A stretch of 64,000 nucleotides of DNA from Methanomicrobium sp. W14 (GCF_017875315.1 NZ_JAGGMM010000003.1:434001-498000); one strand, 5' to 3'; shown: positions 48,202-56,753, counted from the stretch's first letter. The notes: generated by a model from the letters alone, not told the origin. Translations and numbers: made by a program.

Positions 48202-49383
48202 TTATTTGAGGGAAACCTTCTCAAATCCCTGGTTGTTGCAGATAGTATTCAACCTGTCAAAGACAGGTTCGCCAACGAACTCTGTGAATATCTCATTGGC
48301 CTTCTCTTCAGGGTCGACATCCGAGAACCTTTCGGGATAAACGGTCTTTCCTATGAAATACGCGTCCGCAATGACTGTAGCATAGTTGGTCGCACGATAG
48401 TTGTACGGAAGGGTCGCGTATACGTCACCGTTTTGCACTGCCTTCATATCAGAAAAGGCTGCACTTTTTATATCCTGAAAACCCCCTATTTCGTCCTCAA
48501 CGCCAAGGGTCCCGGCATCTATGAATATATAATCGGGATCGGCATATAACAGGGATTCCTTTGAAAACTCGGTACTGTACATGTCCGTAATATTAGCAAT
48601 ATTCTCCACATTGCACCACGATAAAGGAACATACTGCGAACTCGTCGACATAAGTCCGTGTGCTCCTCCAAAAGAGAGCCCTCCTATATAGGCGGTTTTT
48701 CTTTCGGATTCGGAAAGATTTGCGGTTCTTTCCTGCAGGTCGTCTTTGCAGGACTTAATGTATGAAATTAATTCTTCGGCACGGTCCTCTTTTGAAAGGG
48801 CCTCTCCAAGAACCCTCAGCCCTGAAAACATCTCCTCAAGCCCTTCATCGTCCCTGAATGACCCCGGAGAAAATGCCACTACGGGAATATTGGTCTTTTG
48901 CTGCATGATATCCGCTGAAGATGTCGTCTGGCCGGACTCATTCATGACAGAATTCCCGGCCATAAATATGACCTGAGGGTTTAACAGCATCACCTGTTCG
49001 AGATTTGTACCGTCACCTCTGGTACTGATTACGGGCAGGTCTGAAAACCGGGGGTTTACGAGAGTATACGGCCTGCTGGTCTCGGTTTCGTCTTCCCCGC
49101 TTTCTATTCCGATAATTTTGTCCGAGGAGTCAAGATATGTGATGTACCTTGTACACGTTCCGCCGGATGAACACACTATGGTGTCAAGTTCGGAGGGGAT
49201 GATAACTTCCCGCCCGTAGCTGTCGTTTATTGAAACCGAGGAGTTCACATCCCCACTGTAGCTGTACCCGCCTCCTGCCGCTGTACACCCGGAGGTTGCA
49301 ACAGTGGCTGCAAGAATAACTGATGTTGCCAGCAGGATAAGACCTGTCTTAAAAAAAGTCAGAGTATTCTCAAATCCGGTCAT
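48202..49383 (-). CDS. Lipoprotein-like ABC importer substrate-binding protein (BtuF/FecB type)
   Basis: 393 aa. Signal with a lipobox-like ATSGC, a Gly/Ser-rich spacer, then SINDSYGREVIIPSELDTIV, LEQVMLLNPQVIFMAG, YADPDYIFIDAGTL and FIGKTVYPERF. GGAAGGGG precedes the ATG. It follows a CYYS-family methyltransferase by 60 nt on the same strand. No permease adjoins; the BtuCD-like pair at 41.5-43.4 kb is the nearest candidate partner. Confidence 0.9.
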   Translation of the reverse strand: MTGFENTLTFFKTGLILLATSVILAATVATSGCTAAGGGYSYSGDVNSSVSINDSYGREVIIPSELDTIVCSSGGTCTRYITYLDSSDKIIGIESGEDETETSRPYTLVNPRFSDLPVISTRGDGTNLEQVMLLNPQVIFMAGNSVMNESGQTTSSADIMQQKTNIPVVAFSPGSFRDDEGLEEMFSGLRVLGEALSKEDRAEELISYIKSCKDDLQERTANLSESERKTAYIGGLSFGGAHGLMSTSSQYVPLSWCNVENIANITDMYSTEFSKESLLYADPDYIFIDAGTLGVEDEIGGFQDIKSAAFSDMKAVQNGDVYATLPYNYRATNYATVIADAYFIGKTVYPERFSDVDPEEKANEIFTEFVGEPVFDRLNTICNNQGFEKVSLK

Positions 49384-49443
49384 AAAAAGCCCCTTCCTCT
49401 GAATTTATTTTCCGGGCATGGTTTTCCGGTACAAGATTTCTCT

Positions 49444-50346
49444 TCATACCTTCCACACCATCATACCGGTGTACATACCCTGCTTTGGCGGGCAGATTCC
49501 GTCTTTGGCCGAATTTCTGAAATAATCATTTATTTTGCCTTTTGCCGCATCATCAAGGGTGTGCTCACGACTTAAGCGCTCTATAGTACGAAGAGCCGCG
49601 TCCTCCCATTTTATCCCTTCTTTATGCCCGAAAGAGTTTATCTTTACAGACGGCCTGTACCCCGACAGGTAGAGGTACATGAACGGGTAATACAGACCGT
49701 TTCCGGGATGAAAACGGTGCGAGGGCATTTTTTTATTTTCTTCCTCCGGTTTTGGCTGCTGCTGGATTAAACTCTGTATGAGACTGTGAAACCCATCCTC
49801 TTCGGGTCTGCCCCCTCCGGCGAAGTTGCTGTAATAGCACAGATTTTTGGAGCATGCCATCATTTTTTCAAAGCTTTCGAGACCGTTGACAGCAGGTGTC
49901 ATCGATGCAATTACAAGGTCGAAATTCTTCCGGAAACCGAGTTCGTCGATATCCGCACTCCACCATGAAAGCTCTCTTGAGTCTATCAAAAGATTTTCTT
50001 CTTCCGCCTCCTGCCTGAGCCTCTGAAGCATCCCGGATGCGATATCGACCGCCGTAACACTGGCACCCGCCTTTGCAAGAGGTATGGAAAGGGGCCCAGG
50101 ACCGCAGCCTACGTCAAGGACTTTTGCACCTTCAGGGTTAAATCCCGCATCCTTAAGGAAACCGAATATCCCATCAGTCCTTTCACGGTGTCTTTCGGAT
50201 TCGTCTCCCATATGGTCCCTGCCGTAATTTTCCGACATTTTGTTCCACCTCTCAGCCGTGCGGTTTTCATTGAAAAGACCCTGCATACCTTTTGAATTGT
50301 CCTTCCAGCACTCCACCCATTTTTCCAGGTTGTCGTTATTATCCAT
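49444..50346 (-). CDS. SAM-dependent methyltransferase, CYYS family, member 3
   Basis: 300 aa. NLEKWVECWKDN, motif I VLDVGCGPGPLSIPLA, SWWSADIDELGFRKNFDLVI, ACSKNLCYYSNF, YPFMYLYLSGYRPSVKI, TGMMVWKV at the extreme C-terminus. GGGAGGT precedes the ATG. Followed by a binding-protein gene on the same strand, so it is the first gene of a methyltransferase-binding protein pair. Confidence 0.92.
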   Translation of the reverse strand: MDNNDNLEKWVECWKDNSKGMQGLFNENRTAERWNKMSENYGRDHMGDESERHRERTDGIFGFLKDAGFNPEGAKVLDVGCGPGPLSIPLAKAGASVTAVDIASGMLQRLRQEAEEENLLIDSRELSWWSADIDELGFRKNFDLVIASMTPAVNGLESFEKMMACSKNLCYYSNFAGGGRPEEDGFHSLIQSLIQQQPKPEEENKKMPSHRFHPGNGLYYPFMYLYLSGYRPSVKINSFGHKEGIKWEDAALRTIERLSREHTLDDAAKGKINDYFRNSAKDGICPPKQGMYTGMMVWKV

Positions 50347-50482
50347 TCAAAACCTCCCAAGAAATCCAAAGTTAAAATACGCCTGTTTTATCCTTTTCAG
50401 GCCCTGCAGATTTTTCCTGTTCAGGCAGACATTCATACCATAAAGTGCTGCCCGGATGTTTCCTGACATTTACAATTGCGCC

Positions 50483-50501
50483 TTTACCGGCTGCCGGTAA
50501 A
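50483..50501. promoter_or_regulatory. Perfect 9-bp dyad upstream of a methyltransferase gene
   Basis: TTTACCGGC-T-GCCGGTAAA. A single-base spacer is too short for an RNA loop, so a dimeric protein-binding site is more likely than a hairpin. Lies 137 nt before the ATG at 50346. A different perfect dyad lies at nearly the same distance before the FmdE gene at 51937. Confidence 0.45.
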
Positions 50502-50625
50502 CGTCAGAAAAAGACCTCAAACCTGTTGAATGCATGGTTTTAAGAACCGAAGCATGCCTTTATCAGGCATTCTCTGCAGGGCACGGGGAAACGGTCATAT
50601 TTTTTAATGTTTAACAGGAGATCTA

Positions 50626-50663
50626 TTATTACTTTGATTATTAAAAGTATTATTAAATGAATT
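50626..50663 (-). repeat. Repeated upstream element, copy 3
   Basis: TTATTAC at 50626-50632, 7 nt, then ATTAAAAGTATTATTAAATG plus AATT (50640-50663), followed by TTCA. About 280 bp upstream of the methyltransferase at 49444-50346. Confidence 0.7.
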
Positions 50664-50851
50664 TTCATCCAATATTTATAATATTTTATATCCGGCAGTT
50701 CATCCGAATGCTCAAAACGGTCACACCAAAATGTATAGCTGATGAAGAGATCTCCACTTTTAAATGGCAAATACCGTAATAAAACCAGAGACAGTCATAA
50801 TAATCTGCGTCAGGCTTTTCGGGGGTTTGCAATATATAGTAAAAAAGGTGT

Positions 50852-51937
50852 TTAAATCATCCCTATGACTTCATAAGGGTTGTTTTCAGGGTCTTTGAGT
50901 TCGGAAAGCCGGCTGCCATTGACCTTAAACTCATAGATGGTGGTGTAGAGGCTGTCGAGGTCGTCAAGGTCCTTTACTTTTTCAACAGAACCGTAGATTT
51001 TTGAACCCCATGAAGGCCCCTCGTAGGGCGGCGATGTCGACGGAAGAGAAGCTATAACTATCCCGTCACCGTAATTTTCCCCGCTGTTCCACCTGACAAA
51101 GACTCCTGCCGGGCTTGTGCCGTATTTAGCTTTAAAAGCCTCCTGCGAGTCTTCTGTGAACCCTTCTGACACTACTGCAAGGTTCTTTTTTCCGGGAGTC
51201 AGGTCCCACATTACAGGGAATGCGTCAAGCTTGCATGAAGCCGATGTAAATACAGCCGTATATGAATCCGACTCTTCGGCAGGGAGTTTCTCCTCAACAT
51301 ATTTTGCAGGGACGTAGCCTCCGAGGACACCGGGGCATAAGTGGTTGTGAAGTGATGCGACAGTCATCAGGTCATACGGTGCACCGTATGCCCATGAGTT
51401 TGACAGGGAAAGAAGCGAAAACGCATTGCTCCCGAGAGCCTCTTCCGTTGCATTGCCGTCGTCAGTGTCCGCGAGCATCATGTAGATGTCGCCTGTGACA
51501 AGGTCTGCGGTCGAAAAAGTGTCATCTAAAGGCAGGTCCATTATCTGTCCCTTCGTCATCGTGTAATAGTCGTCACCGGGGACCAGATAAAGCCCCTTTC
51601 CAGTATCTTTGTTGTAGAAATAAATCCAGAGCGCCTTCCAGTCTCCGCGGTTTATCGAATACATATCCGCATCCCCGTTTGAAAGCCCGGATACGTTCGT
51701 TATGCCTGAAAGCACCTTATTTGTAGGATTTCCGTCTACAACCGCCCTTCCGGCGTTTGTCAGTACAAGAACGTCAGGGTCACCGTAGCCGAAATCAAGT
51801 TCGTCCATAGCAAGGATTGCGGCACGCTCTCCGAGCTGCTCCAATACATAATCATCCGTGGCATCGGCCATCGCCGGCATTATAAGCAGGCATAAAAGCA
51901 CTACACCTGAAATAAGTTTTAAATAACCAGTCCTCAT
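50852..51937 (-). CDS. Secreted FmdE-domain protein, paralogue of 40058-41140
   Basis: 361 aa. Signal peptide (MPAMADATD), then the same two-part plan as its paralogue: N-terminal NAGRAVVDGNPTNKVLSGIT and C-terminal FmdE-like LHNHLCPGVLGGYV with a later SASCKLDAF and MWDLTPGKKN. The metal-site HxHxxCPG is retained. GGAGGAAAA directly precedes the ATG. Single gene with a long leader containing element copy 4. Confidence 0.82.
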   Translation of the reverse strand: MRTGYLKLISGVVLLCLLIMPAMADATDDYVLEQLGERAAILAMDELDFGYGDPDVLVLTNAGRAVVDGNPTNKVLSGITNVSGLSNGDADMYSINRGDWKALWIYFYNKDTGKGLYLVPGDDYYTMTKGQIMDLPLDDTFSTADLVTGDIYMMLADTDDGNATEEALGSNAFSLLSLSNSWAYGAPYDLMTVASLHNHLCPGVLGGYVPAKYVEEKLPAEESDSYTAVFTSASCKLDAFPVMWDLTPGKKNLAVVSEGFTEDSQEAFKAKYGTSPAGVFVRWNSGENYGDGIVIASLPSTSPPYEGPSWGSKIYGSVEKVKDLDDLDSLYTTIYEFKVNGSRLSELKDPENNPYEVIGMI

Positions 51938-52070
51938 TTTTCCTCCGTTTAATCATCAGAACAGACATCTTCATGAAAAAAGTGCTTCCCTTCCTGAAAA
52001 TCACATAAATCCGTAATAATTTTCCAAATCCATCACGCGGGCAATGAGTTCACGAATTACCAACCAGTTG

Positions 52071-52090
52071 TTAATGGACCTGTCCATTAA
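52071..52090. promoter_or_regulatory. Perfect 9-bp dyad upstream of the secreted FmdE gene
   Basis: TTAATGGAC-CT-GTCCATTAA, 134 nt before the ATG at 51937. Candidate operator for a dimeric regulator; sequence differs from the dyad at 50483. Confidence 0.45.
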
Positions 52091-52200
52091 ACTGCGAATG
52101 AATTCAGGACTAATTTACGGATTCTGCTGGTTCACTGACATTCGGCGGAAAGCGGCTTTTGAAGAAAAATCATATTCGCAACAATAAACCAAACCAATAA

Positions 52201-52238
52201 TTATTATGTTTACTATTAAAAGTATTACTAAATTGATT
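52201..52238 (-). repeat. Repeated upstream element, copy 4
   Basis: TTATTAT at 52201-52207, 7 nt, then ATTAAAAGTATTACTAAATT plus GATT (52215-52238). About 264 bp upstream of the secreted FmdE gene. Spacing between blocks equals that in copies 2 and 3. Confidence 0.7.
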
Positions 52239-52420
52239 TCATATCCCATTTAGATCATACCGCACAGTGAAAACAGCTCAAAGAGGTTAATATATAAAAA
52301 TAATTAAGGATTACAATTTTTATTTATTAAAAACTTAAAATTCCAAAACAAATTCGTTGAAAAAATAAATTTATTTCAAATGGAATTATAATTTTTCTTC
52401 ACATAATCAATGCAGAAAAA

Positions 52421-53584
52421 TCATGTGAGATTTACCTTTTTAAGTCCAAGTCCGTTACAGTTTGCATTCAGCTTATCAAAGACAGGCTTTCCTTCAAACA
52501 TCATATAGATTTCATCGGCTTTTTTTACCGGATCTATGTCGCTGAACCTGCCAGGGTAGACGACTTTTCCTATGTAATAAGCGTCAGCAAGAACTGTTTC
52601 AAGATTATTTCCTGCATGATTGTAAGGCAAAACGCTGTAGACATCACCGTTTTTCACTGCTTTCATATCAGAGAACGTATTACTCCTTATATCCTGAAAT
52701 GCACCTGTTTCATCCATTAGGTTTAATGTTCCAGCGTCTATAAAGATATAATCAGGATCGGTATACAATAAAGACTCCTTTGAGTATTCCACGTAGTTGA
52801 GATCATAATCACCTGCAATATTTTTTACATGGACCCATTCGAACGGGGGGTAATTCGGCTGGGAAGACGTTATGCCATGAGGACCGCTGTGTGAAAGACC
52901 TCCTATATAAGCGGTTTTCTGCTCCGAATCAGTAATATTTTTGGTTCTCTCTTCAAGATCAGATATTGACAACTTAATATAGTCCACAAGCTCCCCGGCA
53001 CGCTCAGTCCTGTTAAAAACATCTCCCATCAAACGGAATGTGGAGTACATCTGTTCTCTGCCTTCTTCGGTCAGAAGAGATCCGGTTGGGGCGGATATTA
53101 CAGGAATATTAGTCTTTTTCTGCATTATGTCAGCATCAGACACCGTTCCAGGAGAGTCATTGAGGCTGGTACTGGTATAACCTGCCATAAACAGGACCTG
53201 AGGATTCAGCGTCATAATCTGTTCAAGATTTTCACCGGTCTTAGAAGATCCTATAGTCGGAAGGTCTGCAAACTGAGGATTTGCTATCTTATAAGGTCTT
53301 GTCTCATGCGAAGACGTATCATTTGTCTGTTCACCGCTTGAAACACCTGCCAGCAGGTCCGCAGCATCAAGATATACAATATATCTTACACCTGAACTTC
53401 CTGTGCATATAACACTGTTAATTTCAGACGGGACTGTAACCTCACGGCCAAATCCGTCAGTAATATTTACAAAACCTGAACTGTTGTTCTGGACGGGCTG
53501 AGTCACTTCAGTGCATCCTGAGATCAAAATAAAAGAAAATACAGTCACAATAGCAAGATTTTTCACTAAATAAGCTGGCTTCAT
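52421..53584 (-). CDS. Lipoprotein ABC importer substrate-binding protein (BtuF/FecB type), paralogue of 48202-49383
   Basis: About 387 aa. Clear lipobox ILISGC, then NITDGFGREVTVPSEINSVI, LEQIMTLNPQVLFMAG, YTDPDYIFIDAGTL and YYIGKVVYPGRF, closely parallel to its paralogue. I start it at the ATG at 53584, which overlaps the methyltransferase stop as ATGA and gives a normal signal peptide; an upstream ATG at 53620 would overlap more and add 12 charged residues. No adjacent permease. Confidence 0.9.
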   Translation of the reverse strand: MKPAYLVKNLAIVTVFSFILISGCTEVTQPVQNNSSGFVNITDGFGREVTVPSEINSVICTGSSGVRYIVYLDAADLLAGVSSGEQTNDTSSHETRPYKIANPQFADLPTIGSSKTGENLEQIMTLNPQVLFMAGYTSTSLNDSPGTVSDADIMQKKTNIPVISAPTGSLLTEEGREQMYSTFRLMGDVFNRTERAGELVDYIKLSISDLEERTKNITDSEQKTAYIGGLSHSGPHGITSSQPNYPPFEWVHVKNIAGDYDLNYVEYSKESLLYTDPDYIFIDAGTLNLMDETGAFQDIRSNTFSDMKAVKNGDVYSVLPYNHAGNNLETVLADAYYIGKVVYPGRFSDIDPVKKADEIYMMFEGKPVFDKLNANCNGLGLKKVNLT

Positions 53585-54480
53585 ACCTTTTTTGTCCTCC
53601 AGATCATCATTCCGTGACACCCGGAAGATTTTGGCTTGTAAATTCCGTTTTCCGAAGCATTTCTGTAATAATCACGGATATTTTCTTTTACTTCATCGTC
53701 AAGGAAACGACCATGCCCAAAGAACTTTATTGCACGCTCTGAAGCTTTATCGCATTCTTCTTCTCTTTGTCCCGGGCGGTTTATCCTTATATCAGGTGAA
53801 TATCCTGAAAAATACAGGTACATAAACGGGAATATCATTGTATATGCCCCGTGATGATTACGCATTTTCCGGCCTGAGTTGTCTTCTCCTGAAATCATCT
53901 TCTGAATATCCATAAATGCCTTATCTTCTCCGACATTAAGAAAACTTGAATAATAACAGAGATCTTTTGAGCATGCCATCATTTTTTCAAGAGTGTCAGC
54001 ATCGTTTATCGAAGGCGTCCTTGAAGCTATGACAAGGTCATATTTGCCCCTAAAACCAAGCTTGTCAATATCCGCCGACCACCAGGAGACAGCAGATGTG
54101 CTCACTGAAAAACCCTCTTCTTTTGCAGTTTTCGAAAGACGCTCAAGCACCCCCGGGGAAATATCAAGAGCAGTCACCTCGGCGCCCATCCGTGCAAGAG
54201 GAAGAGTCAGTACACCCGGACCGCATCCTATATCAAGGATTTTCTTACCTTTAGGATCGAACCCAAAGTCTTTCAGAAAATCAATCGTTTCGATAGTCGA
54301 CCTTTTAATATGGTCGTCTTCAAAATCTCCTGGGGGCCTTTCATGGCGTTTATCCCATCTTTTATCCCATGCATCCGCAAGTTTTTTTTCATCCTGCTCC
54401 TCCTGAACAAAAGAGGTTACAGCTTTCCAGCATTCGCTCCAGCATTCAAGATTCCAGGAATTATCAGGTTTAGTGTCCAT
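53581..54480 (-). CDS. SAM-dependent methyltransferase, CYYS family, member 4
   Basis: 299 aa from the ATG at 54480 (a farther ATG at 54534 would add a hydrophobic leader unlike other members). NLECWSECWKAV, motif I ILDIGCGPGVLTLPLA, SWWSADIDKLGFRGKYDLVI, ACSKDLCYYSSF, FPFMYLYFSGYSPDIRI and C-terminal HGMMIWR. Translationally coupled to the binding protein that follows. Confidence 0.9.
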   Translation of the reverse strand: MDTKPDNSWNLECWSECWKAVTSFVQEEQDEKKLADAWDKRWDKRHERPPGDFEDDHIKRSTIETIDFLKDFGFDPKGKKILDIGCGPGVLTLPLARMGAEVTALDISPGVLERLSKTAKEEGFSVSTSAVSWWSADIDKLGFRGKYDLVIASRTPSINDADTLEKMMACSKDLCYYSSFLNVGEDKAFMDIQKMISGEDNSGRKMRNHHGAYTMIFPFMYLYFSGYSPDIRINRPGQREEECDKASERAIKFFGHGRFLDDEVKENIRDYYRNASENGIYKPKSSGCHGMMIWRTKKV

Positions 54481-54496
54481 GGTTCTTATCCTGTTA

Positions 54497-54540
54497 AAAA
54501 TGAAAAAAGAGAGGTTATTTTTAAAGTGAAACAACCTCTA
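54497..54540 (-). terminator. Hairpin plus T-tract after the pilin array
   Basis: On the minus strand, AGAGGTT, a ~16-nt loop and AACCTCT, then CTTTTTTCATTTTT. It lies 10 nt after the stop of the last pilin and 20-60 nt before the methyltransferase ATG. It could end or attenuate transcription between the pilin array and the methyltransferase-binding protein pair. Confidence 0.55.
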
Positions 54541-54549
54541 TTCACTTAT

Positions 54550-55230
54550 TTACGGCTGAATTGTCATATCGTAAGAGGAGATCATATCTCCTTCTTTATC
54601 ATAGACTTCAAGTGTAATTGTCTTGCCAATATTGAACTGGTTGTTAAAGCCGTCAACTTCAGGACGACCGCTGCCGTCATAATTATCATACGCATCGTAG
54701 TACGGTTCAACTTTAGCTCCTGTCGCAGGATAAGTATGACCATGCCAGGTACCACCTTTATCATAATCAAGAAGACCACTTAATGCAAGGTCACCGTTCA
54801 ATGCGTCCCCGTCATTGATAACATACATTGTCTCACCCGGAAGCCATGACACAACACCTGAAGTACCATGCTGCTCAATCCAGTAAATATGGCTGCCGTC
54901 AACCTGTTTTCCATTTGTAATTGTCGAAAAGTTAAGTTTTCTCGAACCGAAACTACTCATACCGTTTCCGAACTCCTCTGAAGGTCTGACCAGAATTTCA
55001 AGGTCAGAAATCTCAAGGCTGTCACCACCGCCATGCGTCATTGTAAGGCCGTTTGACTGACTGTATGTTCCGGAAATTGTAGCCTGAGGTGCGGAATTGT
55101 CGGCAGTCATCATATTGCCGGCGAACGCACTCACTACAGCTGCTATAATCACAGTCACAACAAGCATAAGCATGACTGCAACAACAGGTGACACACCTGA
55201 ATCACGGTTTACACTATCATAAAACTTCAT
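54550..55230 (-). CDS. Type IV pilin-like protein (type A)
   Basis: 226 aa. DSGVSPVVAVMLMLVVTVII, then APQATISGTYSQSNGLTMTH, GGGDSLEISDLEILV and a C-terminal EVYDKEGDMISSYDMTI. Closely related to the pilin at 56124. Last gene of a four-pilin operon, starting 3 nt after the preceding stop. Confidence 0.9.
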   Translation of the reverse strand: MKFYDSVNRDSGVSPVVAVMLMLVVTVIIAAVVSAFAGNMMTADNSAPQATISGTYSQSNGLTMTHGGGDSLEISDLEILVRPSEEFGNGMSSFGSRKLNFSTITNGKQVDGSHIYWIEQHGTSGVVSWLPGETMYVINDGDALNGDLALSGLLDYDKGGTWHGHTYPATGAKVEPYYDAYDNYDGSGRPEVDGFNNQFNIGKTITLEVYDKEGDMISSYDMTIQP

Positions 55231-55233
55231 GTT

Positions 55234-56112
55234 TCAGGCCTCCACTGTAACATCTTTCTGCCATATCGTTTTGCCGCTCGGCGTATGGACTACCGTAACG
55301 GTAACTACATCTCCTGCACGGAGATTTTCCCATCCTTTTCCAAGAACTGCCTGCATCTGGTCAGTTTGCTTGTCGGAATAGAACTGGGCGTCAGTACGGT
55401 GCTGCAACCCGGAACTCTGGTTAGAGTATCTGCTTGATAAGTGTGAATAATATACGCAGGTAGACGTGCCATAACTGTATTGCCACTGGCTTTGAGGCCC
55501 GTATCCTACGTCAAAACCCTCGTATCCACCGGAAACCGGAGAAGAACTCTTTCCAAAAGGCTGTGCCCACAATGTTGTGCCTGTAGTAAGCGAATAATTT
55601 CCAAAGTCGTTTAAGGTACCGTCATGATGACCGCCTCCGGTCGTATGATCACCCTCCATACCTACACCTGTCCCATAACCCAGAGGTGAAACATAAGAAT
55701 AGTTATCCTCATTATTATCATTAGACCAAGGTGAATAGTGAACGCGTGTATTGGTTACTCCAGGAATAACTGTCGCACCTCCCGAGACAGGCTCTCCGTC
55801 GGTGTAATCCGTGGCACTCCATTCCGTCGTAATCTTCAGATCACTTGAAGGAATTGCTGAATCCACACCGGTAACAGTTGCAGTGAAGTAAGTCCCCGGC
55901 CAGTATCCGTTATTGACAATTTTCACATCCATAGTCAGGCTCGGCGCCTTTTCCGTAGTGTCAAGCAGTGATCCCGCAAAACCACTTACTGCCGCAGCGA
56001 TGATTATTGTCACGACAAGCATAAGCATAACTCCGACAACAGGAGACACCGCCGAGTCATTTTCGAACTTTGATTTTATGCCAATATTATATGCTGAAAC
56101 ATTTTTTTTCAT
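55234..56112 (-). CDS. Type IV pilin-like protein (type B, long)
   Basis: 292 aa. DSAVSPVVGVMLMLVVTIII, then KAPSLTMDVKIVNNG, SSDLKITTEW, GGATVIPGVTNTRVHYS, a Gly/Tyr/Ser-rich middle with many aromatic residues, AVLGKGWENLRAGDVVTVTV and the ending HTPSGKTIWQKDV. GAGGTGATT precedes the ATG. The Tyr/Gly/Ser-rich insert is the main difference from the other type B pilins. Confidence 0.9.
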   Translation of the reverse strand: MKKNVSAYNIGIKSKFENDSAVSPVVGVMLMLVVTIIIAAAVSGFAGSLLDTTEKAPSLTMDVKIVNNGYWPGTYFTATVTGVDSAIPSSDLKITTEWSATDYTDGEPVSGGATVIPGVTNTRVHYSPWSNDNNEDNYSYVSPLGYGTGVGMEGDHTTGGGHHDGTLNDFGNYSLTTGTTLWAQPFGKSSSPVSGGYEGFDVGYGPQSQWQYSYGTSTCVYYSHLSSRYSNQSSGLQHRTDAQFYSDKQTDQMQAVLGKGWENLRAGDVVTVTVVHTPSGKTIWQKDVTVEA

Positions 56113-56123
56113 GACAAATCACC

Positions 56124-56753
56124 TCAGGAAGTCACCGTTACCTTCGTTTTTGCTATCAGGTTTCCGCTCGTATCACTTACTGTAAGAACAAAATCCCTGC
56201 CTATGTTGTTTACATTATACAAACACAGGGACCAGCGGTTTTTGTACTTGTCATTATGGTACTGCGACTTGTCATTATCATAGTCATAACCATCAGGACA
56301 TATTCCCGGCTGGAGATAATCCGGGGCACAATATCTTTCACCGATGTAAATAGAACTACCTGCCACAAAAGAAGTCATATTGTAAGAACCGCTCGGTCCC
56401 ATAACATCCTCAACTTTTCCGTCAGCGTTGTAGTATGTCATAGTCGACTTGTTGAGTGTCTGTTTAGTTACTGTATCAACATCAGGACCAAATGTCTCTC
56501 CGTCATAGATTCCAAATACAACTTTATGCATAGCAATGGGGTCTCCACCGGTATGGGTTATACGCATCCCGTCTGACAGGCTGAATGTACCCTTTATCGT
56601 TGCCTGGGGTGTCTTATCAGAGCTTGTCATTATACCCCCGGCAAACCCGCTTACAACTGCCGCAATGATAATTGTCACAACCAGCATAAGCATGACACCG
56701 ACAACAGGAGACACCGCATCAGACTCGGATTTAAGTAATTTTTCTGACTTCAT
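56124..56753 (-). CDS. Type IV pilin-like protein (type A)
   Basis: 209 aa from the ATG at 56753, which has GGAGGGA 8 nt before it (an ATG 7 codons upstream is less likely). SDAVSPVVGVMLMLVVTIII, TPQATIKGTFSLSDGMRITH, TGGDPIAMHKVVFGIYD. A CAPDYLQPGIC loop could carry a disulfide. Second gene of the array. Confidence 0.9.
   Translation of the reverse strand: MKSEKLLKSESDAVSPVVGVMLMLVVTIIIAAVVSGFAGGIMTSSDKTPQATIKGTFSLSDGMRITHTGGDPIAMHKVVFGIYDGETFGPDVDTVTKQTLNKSTMTYYNADGKVEDVMGPSGSYNMTSFVAGSSIYIGERYCAPDYLQPGICPDGYDYDNDKSQYHNDKYKNRWSLCLYNVNNIGRDFVLTVSDTSGNLIAKTKVTVTS

Larger units (their letters stand above)
50347..50851. other. 505-bp leader/intergenic region
   Basis: No gene seen. Contains copy 3 of the upstream element, a perfect dyad (50483-50501) and, on the minus strand, GCCTG-N12-CAGGC at about 50381-50402. 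It also holds the end of the secreted FmdE gene's transcription unit to the right. Confidence 0.5.
51938..52420. other. 483-bp intergenic region
   Basis: No gene seen. Holds the leader of the secreted FmdE gene with a perfect dyad (52071-52090) and element copy 4; the rest is AT-rich. Confidence 0.5.

Noticed and set aside
48058-48549. Rightward frame of 163 codons after the CcdA fusion gene
   Set aside because: It lies mostly antisense to the binding protein at 48202-49383, which has clear family motifs; the rightward translation has no recognisable composition or binding site.
50381-50402. Intrinsic terminator in the leader before the methyltransferase at 49444
   Set aside because: The GCCTG/CAGGC stem is short, has a 12-nt loop and is not followed by a T-tract on the minus strand.
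46263-52200. Cobalamin riboswitch in the long leaders before methyltransferase and FmdE genes
   Set aside because: I looked on the minus strand for a B12-box-like AGYCMGGAGACCTGCC and the paired conserved core; only loose resemblance (GCAGG, CCTGC pieces) was found, with no consistent arrangement between leaders.
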